From contig JADFYA010000063.1 in assembly GCA_015233285.1 (NCBI GenBank), positions 1 to 12,736 of the forward strand: a stretch of 12,736 nucleotides of DNA, given 5' to 3'. The translations under genes and the position numbers were made by a program. Below, one piece after another: positions 1 to 10,851 of the stretch. Below the pieces are notes generated by a model. The model was given only the letters and a program-made list of their open reading frames with translations. It was not told where the DNA came from and did no database searches. This DNA is from Deltaproteobacteria bacterium. Lineage in GTDB: Bacteria; Desulfobacterota; JADFXK01. Each line of letters opens with the position of its first letter. The stretch's first letter is position 1.

Positions 1-603
1 CCTGACATGACCGGTCTGGATATAGATTGGGGCATGGCCCCACAGACTAATACAAGGAATATTTCGTTTCCCGGCCTCTTCCATAATACAGGTATGGATA
101 CTCATAGGACCATTATATTCAGCCGGATGCACGGACAATTGCCCCAAAGGAAGAATCAGCTTCGGGTGATTGACCAATCCCGATATCTTGGGCTGCGCGG
201 AATGAAGGACATAATCGAGAGTTCCACCCACGGTAAAGATTGTTTTGACTTGCAATTCTTCGCAAAGATTCAAAAAAGCGGCCGAATATCCCCGCCATCT
301 AAACTGAGGTTCTTCACCCAAAAACAAAATCAGCGGCGGCGGCCCAGTGGAATAATAAAATGAGTTCTCCGGAAGAGCGACTTTGACCACCAGCCCATCT
401 TTGACTACTGCCGTGGGCCGATGATCACAGGCATTGAAATACTCTTCCCAATTGATCTCGGCGAATTTCCGACCACTCAGTTTTTGAATCAAGTATCGCA
501 GCACCCCGGACGAAACCTCGCCGGCATTGGGCCATCCTAAGAATCCGGCGATCAGATGCGGCTTCTGCAAATCGGGTCTTGTGAGAATCTTTATGGATTC
601 CAT
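1..603 (-). CDS. PAC2-family protein (proteasome-assembly-chaperone-like), partial: 3' end outside window
   Basis: The minus strand from the ATG at 603 stays open for 201 codons to the window edge, so the C-terminus is missing (family members are usually about 250-300 aa). The start has a good ribosome binding site (GGAGAGGGAAG directly before the ATG) and lies 59 bp after the prfB stop. The translation shows typical PAC2 features: an early hydrophobic strand with a conserved turn (LIAGFLGWPNAGEVSSG, about residues 17-33), a central FTVGGTLDYVLHS segment, and a late SIHTCIMEEAGKRNIPCISLWGHAP segment. The last resembles the part of the fold where these proteins are purine-nucleoside-phosphorylase-like. 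PAC2 proteins are proteasome assembly chaperones in eukaryotes and archaea; the role of bacterial homologues is unsettled. Family assignment is from recognised sequence style and is fairly confident; function is unknown. Confidence 0.8.
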   Translation of the reverse strand, partial: MESIKILTRPDLQKPHLIAGFLGWPNAGEVSSGVLRYLIQKLSGRKFAEINWEEYFNACDHRPTAVVKDGLVVKVALPENSFYYSTGPPPLILFLGEEPQFRWRGYSAAFLNLCEELQVKTIFTVGGTLDYVLHSAQPKISGLVNHPKLILPLGQLSVHPAEYNGPMSIHTCIMEEAGKRNIPCISLWGHAPIYIQTGHVR

Positions 604-662
604 CTTCCCTCTCCAAGCCGTTTTATTCCGGGATTTGTGATTGGTCGTCTGGCCACAGGCAA

Positions 663-1755
663 TCAGGCCGCCATTAAAAACGCCTCAATAAACTGGTCTA
701 AATCGCCATCGAGGACTGCATCCACATTGCCCACTTCCAGATTAGTTCGATGGTCCTTTACTAACCGGTAAGGATGCAAAACATAGGATCTGATTTGGCT
801 CCCCCAGGCAATTTCTTTCTGGGTGCTGTGAATTTCCTTCACCTTATCGGCCCGTTTCTGCTCTTCCAATTGATAGAGCCTGGCCCGCAAAACCTTCATG
901 GCCAGGTCTTTATTTCGATGTTGAGACTTCTCATTCTGGCACTGGACCACAATCCCGGTGGGTATATGGGTAATGCGAATGGCCGAGCTGGTTTTGTTGA
1001 CGTGTTGGCCTCCCGCCCCACTGGCCCTGTAGGTGTCTATCCGGATGTCTTTCTCGTTAATATCAATAGTAATATCTTCATCAATGTCGGGGTAGACAAA
1101 TACTGAGGCAAACGAGGTGTGGCGGCGGCTCCCGGCGTCGAAAGGCGAAATCCTGACCAGCCGATGGATGCCTATTTCGGCCTTCAGGTAACCGTAAGCA
1201 TAGTCGCCGGTAACGGAAAAAGTGGCGCTCTTGATCCCGGCCTCATCACCGGGTTGCAGATCATACATTTCCACTGCCAGCGAGCGTCGCTCGGCCCAGC
1301 GCAAGTACATTCGGAGAAGCATCTCGGCCCAATCCTGGGCCTCCGTTCCACCCGCTCCGGCGTGGATGGTCAAGATGGCATTTCTATTATCATATTCGCC
1401 ATTGAGCATTTGATTGAATTCGGCCTGGGCCAGATGCTCACCAAGAATTTTGGTCCTCTCTTCCACTTCCGTCAACGTTTCGGCGTCGTTTTCTTCTTCG
1501 GCCAGTTGGAGCAACAAATCGACTTCATCCCACTCCGCTTGAAGCTTCGTAAAGCCGTTAATGACGGTGGTGATGGTCGACCGCTCCTGGAGAATGTGTT
1601 TGGCCGCCTGGTTATCTTCCCAAAATCCATCTTTGGTGATGATTTTTTCTATCTCTTCCGCCCGCTTAAGTTTGATATCCAGGTCAAAGACAGCCTCTTA
1701 AAGCATTGAGTCTTTCTTTTATGTCTCTTAAGCTCTGAAAAAGTTCTCCGCCCAT
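663..1755 (-). CDS. prfB: Peptide chain release factor 2 (RF2), expressed by programmed +1 frameshift
   Basis: RF2 recognises UGA and UAA stop codons and triggers peptide release on the ribosome. The gene is in two frames: ATG at 1755 (preceded by an AAGGGG ribosome binding site) gives 23 codons ending CTT TGA (stop at 1686-1684). Skipping one T and reading on from GAC at 1685 gives 340 more residues to the TGA at 663-665. The total is 363 aa, matching the usual RF2 length of about 365. The codon-recognition tripeptide SPF falls at residues 203-205 and the catalytic GGQ at 248-250 (in SGAGGQHVNKTSSA), almost the E. coli positions. The SPF motif separates it from RF1, which has PxT. Beginning the gene at the internal ATG at 1517 would wrongly remove 79 residues. 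It lies 73 bp after lnt and 59 bp before the PAC2 gene, probably in one operon. Expression is expected to be autoregulated, since low RF2 favours the frameshift. Confidence 0.96.
1683..1698 (-). promoter_or_regulatory. prfB programmed +1 frameshift site
   Basis: Read on the minus strand the site is AGAGGC TGT CTT TGA C. The slippery CTT codon followed by an in-frame TGA and then C is the conserved prfB recoding signal. The purine-rich AGAGGC sits where the internal Shine-Dalgarno-like element (AGGGGG in E. coli) lies, three bases before CTT, but is a weaker match. Both the zero-frame N-terminal peptide and the +1 frame downstream are RF2-like, so this is recoding and not a sequencing error. 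Confidence 0.93.
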
Positions 1756-1828
1756 GGTGTAAACCCCTTTCGCCAGGATTCAAAATGTTACAAATTTGGC
1801 CACACGACTATAATCAATTGACTCAGCC

Positions 1829-3409
1829 CTATTCTTGTTTCACTGCGGGCCGGCTGATCATCCAGATCAGAGACGGGGCGATCAGAAAAAACATACATAA
1901 ATAAGCAAACACGTCGCCATGTAGAGAATAGAAGCTTTTCGTATCTGCCAGCGGGACCCGGTAAGACCGGATGGCCTCCCGGTTTAATTCAGTCCGGCCG
2001 ATAATCAACCCCGTGGAGCTGATAAAGCCGCTAATGCCGGTATTGGCCGCCCGAGGAATCCAGACCCGATTCTCCACCGCCCGAAAAGTCAACATGGACA
2101 GATGCTGGTAAGGCGCCCCGGTGTCGCCGAACCAGGCGTCGTTAGTAATATTAACCAAGACCCTGGCCCCGTTTTGGACTTCTTGACGGCTGATATAGGG
2201 AAAAATCGATTCATAACAGATGAGCACGCCGATAGAGCCGAAACCGGCGTTCAAAGTATGACCGGCCGCGCCCGCCGCAAAATCCCCCACGGCCTGAACC
2301 ATCCCCCCTGCTAATCGGGACAGGAGTGATTTGAGCGGCAGATACTCTCCAAATGGGACCAGATGCTGCTTGTCATACATATCCAGGACCAGACCCTGGG
2401 GCGACATTAGATAGGCCCGGTTATAGAGCTGAACGGCTTTGCCCCAACCCTTCCTGGCCGGGCTCCCGAACAGCAGAAATGATTTTACTTTCCCGGCCAC
2501 CTCAGCCACCCTATCAGACAGGACAGATTCCTCTCCAAAAAAGAAAGGCAGAGAGGTCTCCGGCCAGATGATCAACTCGGGACTTTGTTTGGCCGCCTCA
2601 GCCGTCAATCGGGCATACGTATTCAGAGTCCCGATTTTGAATTCGGGGCTCCACTTAACCGCCTGGTCAATGTTTCCCTGGATAACGGAAATGCCGGCCC
2701 GAGGCGCCAGGGCCTCTACCGCGGCCACCTGATTTAGGCGCATCAATCCGTAGCCACAGACTAACCCTACGCTGATCAAGGGGATCCAAAAGCCGGGGTT
2801 GGTCAGAATGCGGCGGGTCCGGCCCCCGGCCCCGGTCAGATCGAAGATACCGGCATTGACCAGCACCACCAGGAAAGAAACAACGTAGACACCGCCGAAA
2901 TCCGCCGCCTGAATCAGGACCGGATACTGATACTGGGAGTATCCAACCAGTTCCCAGGGAAATCCGGTGAACAAATGGGCCTTGATCCACTCCAAGGCCA
3001 CCCACAGGGCCGGATAGACGGCCATGGTGTATTTGAAATGCCGGCCCAGCCACACCCCCAGCAGACCAAACAGCGCCGGAAACAGGTTCAGATAGAACAC
3101 CAACAGAAAAAGAACCAGAAATCCCAGGGGTCCGTTTAAACCGCCAAAGGTGGTGGAAACATAATAAATCCAATATAGCAGGCTAAGGTTATGGGCCAAA
3201 CCGAAGAGGTAGCCAAGGCAAAAAGCAGCCTTCCCCCCCTTCCGGGCGATGGATAGAAAAAAGGGCACCAAAGCGCCGAAAGCCACCACTCCGATATCAG
3301 GTTTGGGGAAGGCCAGGGTAAGAAGAAGACCTGAACCAAGCGATAAAAAAACATCGCTTAATTTTAACGTGTCCGTTTTAGCTGACCCTGGCTTTATTGA
3401 CGACTCCAT
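1829..3409 (-). CDS. lnt: Apolipoprotein N-acyltransferase
   Basis: Lnt is an inner-membrane enzyme that transfers an acyl chain from phospholipid to the N-terminal cysteine of lipoproteins, the last step of lipoprotein maturation. With the ATG at 3409 it is 526 aa (E. coli 512). The first ~220 residues hold several hydrophobic membrane segments (for example SLLYWIYYVSTTF and FLVLFLLVFYLNLFPALFG). The nitrilase-like domain follows, with the triad visible as Glu284 (IWPETSLP), Lys347 (YDKQHLVPFGEYLPL) and Cys398 (LICYESIFP). A final membrane helix closes the protein. The ATG at 3409 overlaps the end of corC by 32 bp. An ATG at 3469 has a better Shine-Dalgarno-like GAGG but would overlap corC by 92 bp and add 20 atypical residues, so I prefer 3409. 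The overlap suggests translational coupling with corC. Confidence 0.95.
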   Translation of the reverse strand: MESSIKPGSAKTDTLKLSDVFLSLGSGLLLTLAFPKPDIGVVAFGALVPFFLSIARKGGKAAFCLGYLFGLAHNLSLLYWIYYVSTTFGGLNGPLGFLVLFLLVFYLNLFPALFGLLGVWLGRHFKYTMAVYPALWVALEWIKAHLFTGFPWELVGYSQYQYPVLIQAADFGGVYVVSFLVVLVNAGIFDLTGAGGRTRRILTNPGFWIPLISVGLVCGYGLMRLNQVAAVEALAPRAGISVIQGNIDQAVKWSPEFKIGTLNTYARLTAEAAKQSPELIIWPETSLPFFFGEESVLSDRVAEVAGKVKSFLLFGSPARKGWGKAVQLYNRAYLMSPQGLVLDMYDKQHLVPFGEYLPLKSLLSRLAGGMVQAVGDFAAGAAGHTLNAGFGSIGVLICYESIFPYISRQEVQNGARVLVNITNDAWFGDTGAPYQHLSMLTFRAVENRVWIPRAANTGISGFISSTGLIIGRTELNREAIRSYRVPLADTKSFYSLHGDVFAYLCMFFLIAPSLIWMISRPAVKQE

Positions 3410-4262
3410 TGGTTTGAGAAGGCGATTCCGTCCGTCTGACGATTCTGACCCGGTCGATCTTACGTTCATCCGCCTCTTCGATGGTCATTTCCAAGTCTTC
3501 GAACACGACCGTGTCGTTTACCTGGGGAACCGATCCCGTTATGGAAATAATAAATCCGCCGACGGATTCATAATCGCCGTCAGGTAGTTTGAGATCATAA
3601 AAATCTTCTAGTTCGTCGAGTCCCAATCGGGCATCGACCAGGATGGTCTGGTCATCGACCTTGACCAACCAGTCTTCTTCGTGATCATGCTCATCTTGGA
3701 TATCCCCGACAATCTCTTCTAATACGTCCTCAATGGTGATCAAGCCCGATGTTCCCCCGTATTCATCAATGATGATGGCCATATGGAGTTTCTTGCTGCG
3801 AAACTCTTTGAGGAGATCTTTGATGGGCTTCGTTTCCGGAATGTAATAGGGAGGTCGCAGGATATTCTTTAGGTTGAAGGAATCTTTTGGTTGTCCCCAA
3901 AATTGGAACAGGTCTTTAGCAAACAGGATACCCACTATGGCGTCTGGTGTCTTTTCATAAACAGGAATTCGAGAGTGTCCTTTGCCGACAATCAGATCGA
4001 TGATCTGGTCAATGGGGGAATCTTGATCAAGGCAGACCATATCGGTCCGCGGGATCATGATCTCTTTTGCCACAGTATCCCGAAATTCCAAGATACTTTC
4101 GATCATGTCTCCTTCGTCTTCAGAAATTAAGCCCCGTTCCTCACCCCGTTCGATTAGATCATGAAGTTCCTGGGGAATTTGACCGCTCTTAACCCGGTCG
4201 AGACGCCTCCGAAAAAGCGATGTCAGCCTGGCCATCAGGCCTATACTAAGGTCATCATCCAA
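3378..4262 (-). CDS. corC: CBS-pair / CorC_HlyC transporter-associated domain protein (CorC/YbeX type)
   Basis: This is a cytosolic CorC/YbeX-type protein, historically linked to magnesium/cobalt efflux and often encoded with lnt. Its 294 aa match E. coli CorC (292). Layout: a short N-terminal region with the acidic SEDEGDMIESILEF segment (about 48-60), CBS 1 beginning at the family motif MIPRTDM (69-75), CBS 2 (about 131-188, with HMAIIIDEYGGTSGLITIEDVLEEIVGDI), and the C-terminal CorC_HlyC domain (about 200-276, with GDYESVGGFIIS). There is no DUF21 membrane domain, so it is not the membrane-bound HlyC/CorC form. The likely start is TTG at 4262, behind AGGGGGTGA and about 23 nt after the predicted transcription start. 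An in-frame ATG at 4235 is the alternative. It heads the corC-lnt-prfB-PAC2 unit. Confidence 0.9.
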   Translation of the reverse strand: MDDDLSIGLMARLTSLFRRRLDRVKSGQIPQELHDLIERGEERGLISEDEGDMIESILEFRDTVAKEIMIPRTDMVCLDQDSPIDQIIDLIVGKGHSRIPVYEKTPDAIVGILFAKDLFQFWGQPKDSFNLKNILRPPYYIPETKPIKDLLKEFRSKKLHMAIIIDEYGGTSGLITIEDVLEEIVGDIQDEHDHEEDWLVKVDDQTILVDARLGLDELEDFYDLKLPDGDYESVGGFIISITGSVPQVNDTVVFEDLEMTIEEADERKIDRVRIVRRTESPSQTNGVVNKARVS

Positions 4263-4291
4263 GTGTTGGCGTCACCCCCTTCCAAAAAGCA

Positions 4292-4320
4292 ATTCTATTC
4301 GCAATCAGACACCCTGTCAA
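4292..4320 (-). promoter_or_regulatory. Sigma-70 promoter for corC-lnt-prfB-PAC2
   Basis: On the minus strand TTGACA (4320-4315) and TAGAAT (4297-4292) are separated by exactly 17 bp. This is a perfect -35 and a 5/6 -10. Transcription would begin near 4285, leaving a leader of about 23 nt before the TTG start of corC. No intrinsic terminator is visible after the upstream gene (stop at 4438), so read-through from fapA remains possible. Confidence 0.75.
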
Positions 4321-4437
4321 GCAAGATCAGGCTGGAGCAGGAAAAACTTGCCTCCTTGAGGCTGATTCCACATAACTATGTAAATAACGATGTAAAGAAG
4401 TTAAGCCCGCGGCTAAAGGCAAGACCGGGTGAGCAGC

Positions 4438-5229
4438 TCAAAAAGGAACAAAAACGGACGAATAACGTTCAATCACATCATTGATCACCATCTTTACCCG
4501 GGCCAGGCATTCTCTGGCCACGCCTCGGGTGATCATTCCGTTTTCTCCCGGCAAGAGTTCTTGGAGACGTCCCGGAGCCTGGTGGATGATAGCGTTTCTT
4601 ATCTCTATGAACCTGGCCAGAGACTTCCAATGGGGGGCAAAGAACTTTTTACGGCTGAACCCACTCTCCCCCAGGGCCTGACCTAATAAATCCTTCAGAA
4701 TGTATTCCATGAAATTACGGTCTTTTTGGGTGGATATCAACCTGTCGATGTCGGCCTCGTCACACTGCCGCGATCTGAGAAGACAGCGGATAAACCGACC
4801 GATAAAACCCTCGAAAGCCATCATGGCCGTAATGACCACCTGACCGTAATAGGGTCTTTCAAAAAACGGCCGGTCCCGACCAAATCTCTCATCCGGATCT
4901 ATATCCATCAGGTTGTGCCCATAGGCCAGAAGGACCGCGTAATTGGCCTCTCCGCTGGAAGCCACCTGAGCCTTCAATGTTTCGAGATCCTGCGCCTTCA
5001 GGATATTCTCCTTTAGCAACAGTCGCCTGGCCTCCTCCAATTCGGCGATAGTGTTCATCAGCCGATATTCCCGGCCCTCCAGTTTAACCATGAGCAGGCC
5101 CATAGCCTCGGCTAATCCCCGTATTTCAAGGGGATATTCCTCCCGGGTCAGGTTCATGATCTCATCGGAGTAGTTGCCGCGGGCGATTTCCTCCGCAATC
5201 GTGATCAATTTTTTTGCAAATTCGCGCAT
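4438..5229 (-). CDS. Unrecognised protein: HAMP-like/coiled-coil N-terminus with HEPN-like C-terminal domain
   Basis: A 263-aa protein I cannot name. Residues 1-90 resemble the HAMP-like linker and coiled coil seen in deltaproteobacterial sensor proteins (AEEIARGNYSDEI, then EYPLEIRGLAEAMGLLMVKLEGREY), but no membrane helix precedes them. Residues about 120-260 appear all-helical and contain RNAIIH at 211-216, which fits the Rx4-6H signature of HEPN domains. These are often RNases in toxins, defence and RNA-processing proteins, though some lack catalysis. The start at 5229 is the only ATG after the preceding stop; its ribosome binding site is poor (GGAG 11 nt away), and it lies 36 bp after fapA, suggesting co-translation. 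No antitoxin-like partner adjoins it. The CDS is near certain; the HEPN assignment is tentative. Confidence 0.75.
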   Translation of the reverse strand: MREFAKKLITIAEEIARGNYSDEIMNLTREEYPLEIRGLAEAMGLLMVKLEGREYRLMNTIAELEEARRLLLKENILKAQDLETLKAQVASSGEANYAVLLAYGHNLMDIDPDERFGRDRPFFERPYYGQVVITAMMAFEGFIGRFIRCLLRSRQCDEADIDRLISTQKDRNFMEYILKDLLGQALGESGFSRKKFFAPHWKSLARFIEIRNAIIHQAPGRLQELLPGENGMITRGVARECLARVKMVINDVIERYSSVFVPF

Positions 5230-5265
5230 GGACGGGGGTGCTCCGAACCGATCCGGTTGATGCCG

Positions 5266-6972
5266 TTAAAGCGACCTGACTTCAATCATAATTTCGTCCT
5301 TACCCCCTTGCCGCGTTTTAATTGTTTCATAAAACTGAAGCGGCCCGCGCAAAGCGTCATGGATCTGCCGCTTGGAGAATCGGGCCGCCAGGTCGGTGCC
5401 TGGGGAGACGTGCCCCCGGACGATCAGCTTAATCGTGGCATCCACAGCAGCTCTTGATTCCCTGATAATCTCCCTGGTATGCTCAATCTCTTCCGCCAAA
5501 GCCAGATGTTGCTTCTTCAACTCCTCTAATTGTTCAAAGGACTCTGCGCTTAACTTGGCCTGTTTGGTCAACACCCCGATGGTCCGGGTCAACTTGTCCC
5601 GTCTGTCGGCGGCCTCATGGTAGAGTTTTTCCTGCTGATAGATAGCGATGTCCACTTTTTCCATTTTTTCCTGGTCCGACAGGGTTTCCTTGGCTTTGAC
5701 CAGTTTTTTGATGTGGATATGGAGATTATCAAGGGCCGTTCCAACTTCCTCCAAGGCACACTTATATTTTGGTATTTTATCAAGGTTTTTTTTGATCGGG
5801 GACAGCTCATTTTCCAGGGCCTCAATCTTCGTGTCCAGCCCACTCTGTTCGGCCAGGAGCCGCCGCAGTTCCATCTCTTGGATCGGATCAATCCCAAAGG
5901 ACACACTGGTCTTTGTTTCTTCATGGCCCAGGTTCACGAGATCCAACCCTTTGGCGCAGATAATAGTCCCGCCTCTGATGGCGGCATCGGATTTGGTCAT
6001 ACCTAACCGGCCGCCGCACATGACTTCGGAGGTGTGGATGGTGTTCTTGACCAAAATGTCGCCGGTGACGATCACCCGAGAAGCCAATATATAGTCGGCC
6101 GACAGGGTGCCGCCCACTTCCACCCGTGCATTAATTATTCCTTTGGCCACGACCATATCGCCGCTGACTTTAACCACGGCGCCCTTATCCACCATGTCGA
6201 CGACCAGAGACTCCGCCGTTACTTTAAAGCCCGGGGCAATGGTTCCCGTCACTTTAACCAGGCCGTTAAAGGTGATATTCCCCACGGACAAATTGACATC
6301 GCCAGATATCTGCCGAATGTTCAAAACTTTTATTTTGCCACTGATCAAAACCGCGCCCCCGGAGCAGGTGGCGAAAACCTTATCATCCGCCAGGGTCGCT
6401 CCCTGGCCGACCTTGACCGTGGCGTTCTTCGTCGGAGGTCCCTTAAACTTTCTACCCCGGATATCAATTCCGTCCTTGCTCTCCACCCTGGGGAACTTTT
6501 GGGCCAGTAAATCGTCTTTATTGACCATGGGGAGTTGACCCCGCTCCCGAAAGTCTATGCGGCCGGTCTCGTCCACCTTTCCCACCGTCACCGGTTCGGT
6601 GTCAAAATAGTATTTGACATAGCCGTCTTTACCGGGAACCGGCTCCACCCCCATGGCGCAATCAACCGCCAGAGGCACTTGTTCGTTCTTGGCCCGGATA
6701 ACCGCCTGGGAGATGTTCTCGCCCAGAAGCCCGGCGACCACTCCGGCTTCTTTCATAGCTTTGATGACGACGTCGTATGAAACGTCCTTGCCTCCGCGTT
6801 GGGGCGGAATAATGGCTAAAGTCGCCTTCATGTCACCCGGCTCCACGGTGATGACGACCCGGCCATCTGTCGGCGGGGGAGACTCCTTTTTCACCGGTTG
6901 GGATTTCACCTCGCCGCTGGGAGCTGGGGTGCTCTTTAACCCGGCATCACCACTGGTTGACTTCGACGCCAT
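5266..6972 (-). CDS. FapA / DUF342 family protein (flagellar-assembly-protein-A-like)
   Basis: The 568-aa protein has the three-part layout of the FapA/DUF342 family. Residues 1-38 are a Ser/Pro/Lys-rich tail. Residues about 39-190 form an N-terminal domain (VVITVEPGDMKATLAIIPP, then KDGYVKYYFDTEP). Residues about 190-345 are a Gly/Val-rich repetitive stretch expected to fold as a right-handed beta helix (SGDVNLSVGNITFNGLVKVTG, SGDMVVAKGIINARVEVGG and similar turns). Residues about 365-510 are a long charged coiled coil, followed by a short C-terminal domain. It lacks a signal peptide and is probably cytoplasmic. Members have been tied to polar flagellar assembly in Vibrio, but most DUF342 proteins are uncharacterised and no flagellar gene is near here, so I leave the symbol blank. 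The ATG at 6972 has a strong AAGGATGAGGT site. Confidence 0.85.
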   Translation of the reverse strand: MASKSTSGDAGLKSTPAPSGEVKSQPVKKESPPPTDGRVVITVEPGDMKATLAIIPPQRGGKDVSYDVVIKAMKEAGVVAGLLGENISQAVIRAKNEQVPLAVDCAMGVEPVPGKDGYVKYYFDTEPVTVGKVDETGRIDFRERGQLPMVNKDDLLAQKFPRVESKDGIDIRGRKFKGPPTKNATVKVGQGATLADDKVFATCSGGAVLISGKIKVLNIRQISGDVNLSVGNITFNGLVKVTGTIAPGFKVTAESLVVDMVDKGAVVKVSGDMVVAKGIINARVEVGGTLSADYILASRVIVTGDILVKNTIHTSEVMCGGRLGMTKSDAAIRGGTIICAKGLDLVNLGHEETKTSVSFGIDPIQEMELRRLLAEQSGLDTKIEALENELSPIKKNLDKIPKYKCALEEVGTALDNLHIHIKKLVKAKETLSDQEKMEKVDIAIYQQEKLYHEAADRRDKLTRTIGVLTKQAKLSAESFEQLEELKKQHLALAEEIEHTREIIRESRAAVDATIKLIVRGHVSPGTDLAARFSKRQIHDALRGPLQFYETIKTRQGGKDEIMIEVRSL

Positions 6973-7056
6973 ACCTCATCCTTACTTTTGTTGGACACCT
7001 CTCCGCCGGATCAAAAGGCCGAAGATTTGATAAGTAATGATCCACCACTACATTCT

Positions 7057-7188
7057 TTAACTTGAAACAGAATCAAGTACGATTTGTGCGCCTGGGCCCC
7101 GTTTCTCCTGAGTCGAGAGTAATTCCAACCCCCATTTTGACCATTCCCGGCCGTCACTGGTTAAAGGAAACCGTGAGACATCCTCCAT
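7057..7188 (-). CDS. Possible small ORF (43 aa) upstream of fapA
   Basis: ATG at 7188 to TAA at 7057-7059 gives 43 residues, beginning MEDVSRFPLTSDGREW, mixed polar with three tryptophan/phenylalanine positions and no membrane segment. It is on the same strand as fapA, 84 bp before it, and 41 bp after the 16-bp palindrome. Its ribosome binding site is weak (AAAG about 9 nt before the ATG) and I recognise no family. It could equally be chance, since short open frames are expected in a 404-bp gap. Confidence 0.22.
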   Translation of the reverse strand: MEDVSRFPLTSDGREWSKWGLELLSTQEKRGPGAQIVLDSVSS

Positions 7189-7229
7189 GGTTCAATTCTT
7201 TAGCATACTTCTCACTGAAATTGCAACCA

Positions 7230-7245
7230 TCTTGTTTAAACAAGA
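7230..7245. promoter_or_regulatory. Perfect 16-bp palindrome, candidate operator
   Basis: TCTTGTTTAAACAAGA reads the same on both strands with no spacer. It lies between carB and fapA, about 260 bp before the fapA start and just upstream of the 43-codon ORF. Perfect AT-centred palindromes of this length are typical of dimeric repressor sites, but no regulator gene is adjacent and no promoter overlaps clearly. Confidence 0.4.
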
Positions 7246-7376
7246 GTCAATCCTGTTCTCTTGCCGCCCAGGCCGGAGACGCGGTTGCCGGCGGCTCGCA
7301 GAAGCGGCGATTATGGGCTTGTCAATTATATTTTTCCGCCCAGGCCCGCCGTATACCGGAACCAAGGCAAGAGGCA

Positions 7377-10598
<3,222 letters not shown>

Positions 10599-10851
10599 AT
10601 TTCTCTAACCTGGTTAATATTTTATAAAGCACTATTCATTAGTTGCAGTCGCGACATCTGAACTGGTGAGCCTTGGTTGCAGTTTCCTGCCGTCTATTAT
10701 TCTTTTTACGGAACTCAAGATTCATTGGGGTGGTGGTACAGAGTTGTCATGTCGCGCGAGATGGTTGATTCCCGAACCGGGTAAGTCGGACTTTGTTAAT
10801 CGTTTCATGGCATTAAACTGCGTCCATTTAAACCGCGCCCAGGATGTCCGA

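Larger units (their letters stand above)
6973..7376. other. Intergenic region between carB and fapA
   Basis: This 404-bp stretch should hold the end of the carB transcript and the control region of fapA. I see a 16-bp palindrome (7230-7245), two copies of CCGCCCAGGCC 72 bp apart (7264-7274 and 7336-7346), and a possible 43-codon minus-strand ORF (7057-7188). I find no convincing sigma-70 promoter and no hairpin followed by a T tract for carB termination. A TATAAT at about 7326-7331 on the minus strand has no -35 partner. Confidence 0.6.

Noticed and set aside
7..363. Plus-strand 118-codon frame at the window start
   Set aside because: It is antisense to the PAC2-family gene, whose minus-strand translation shows recognisable family features and a good ribosome binding site.
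663..1517. prfB as a 284-aa gene starting at the internal ATG
   Set aside because: The missing N-terminal 79 residues are encoded upstream through the CTT TGA C frameshift site, giving the standard RF2 length.
1829..3469. lnt starting at 3469 (546 aa)
   Set aside because: It would overlap corC by 92 bp and add 20 residues unlike Lnt N-termini. The ATG at 3409 gives a normal length.
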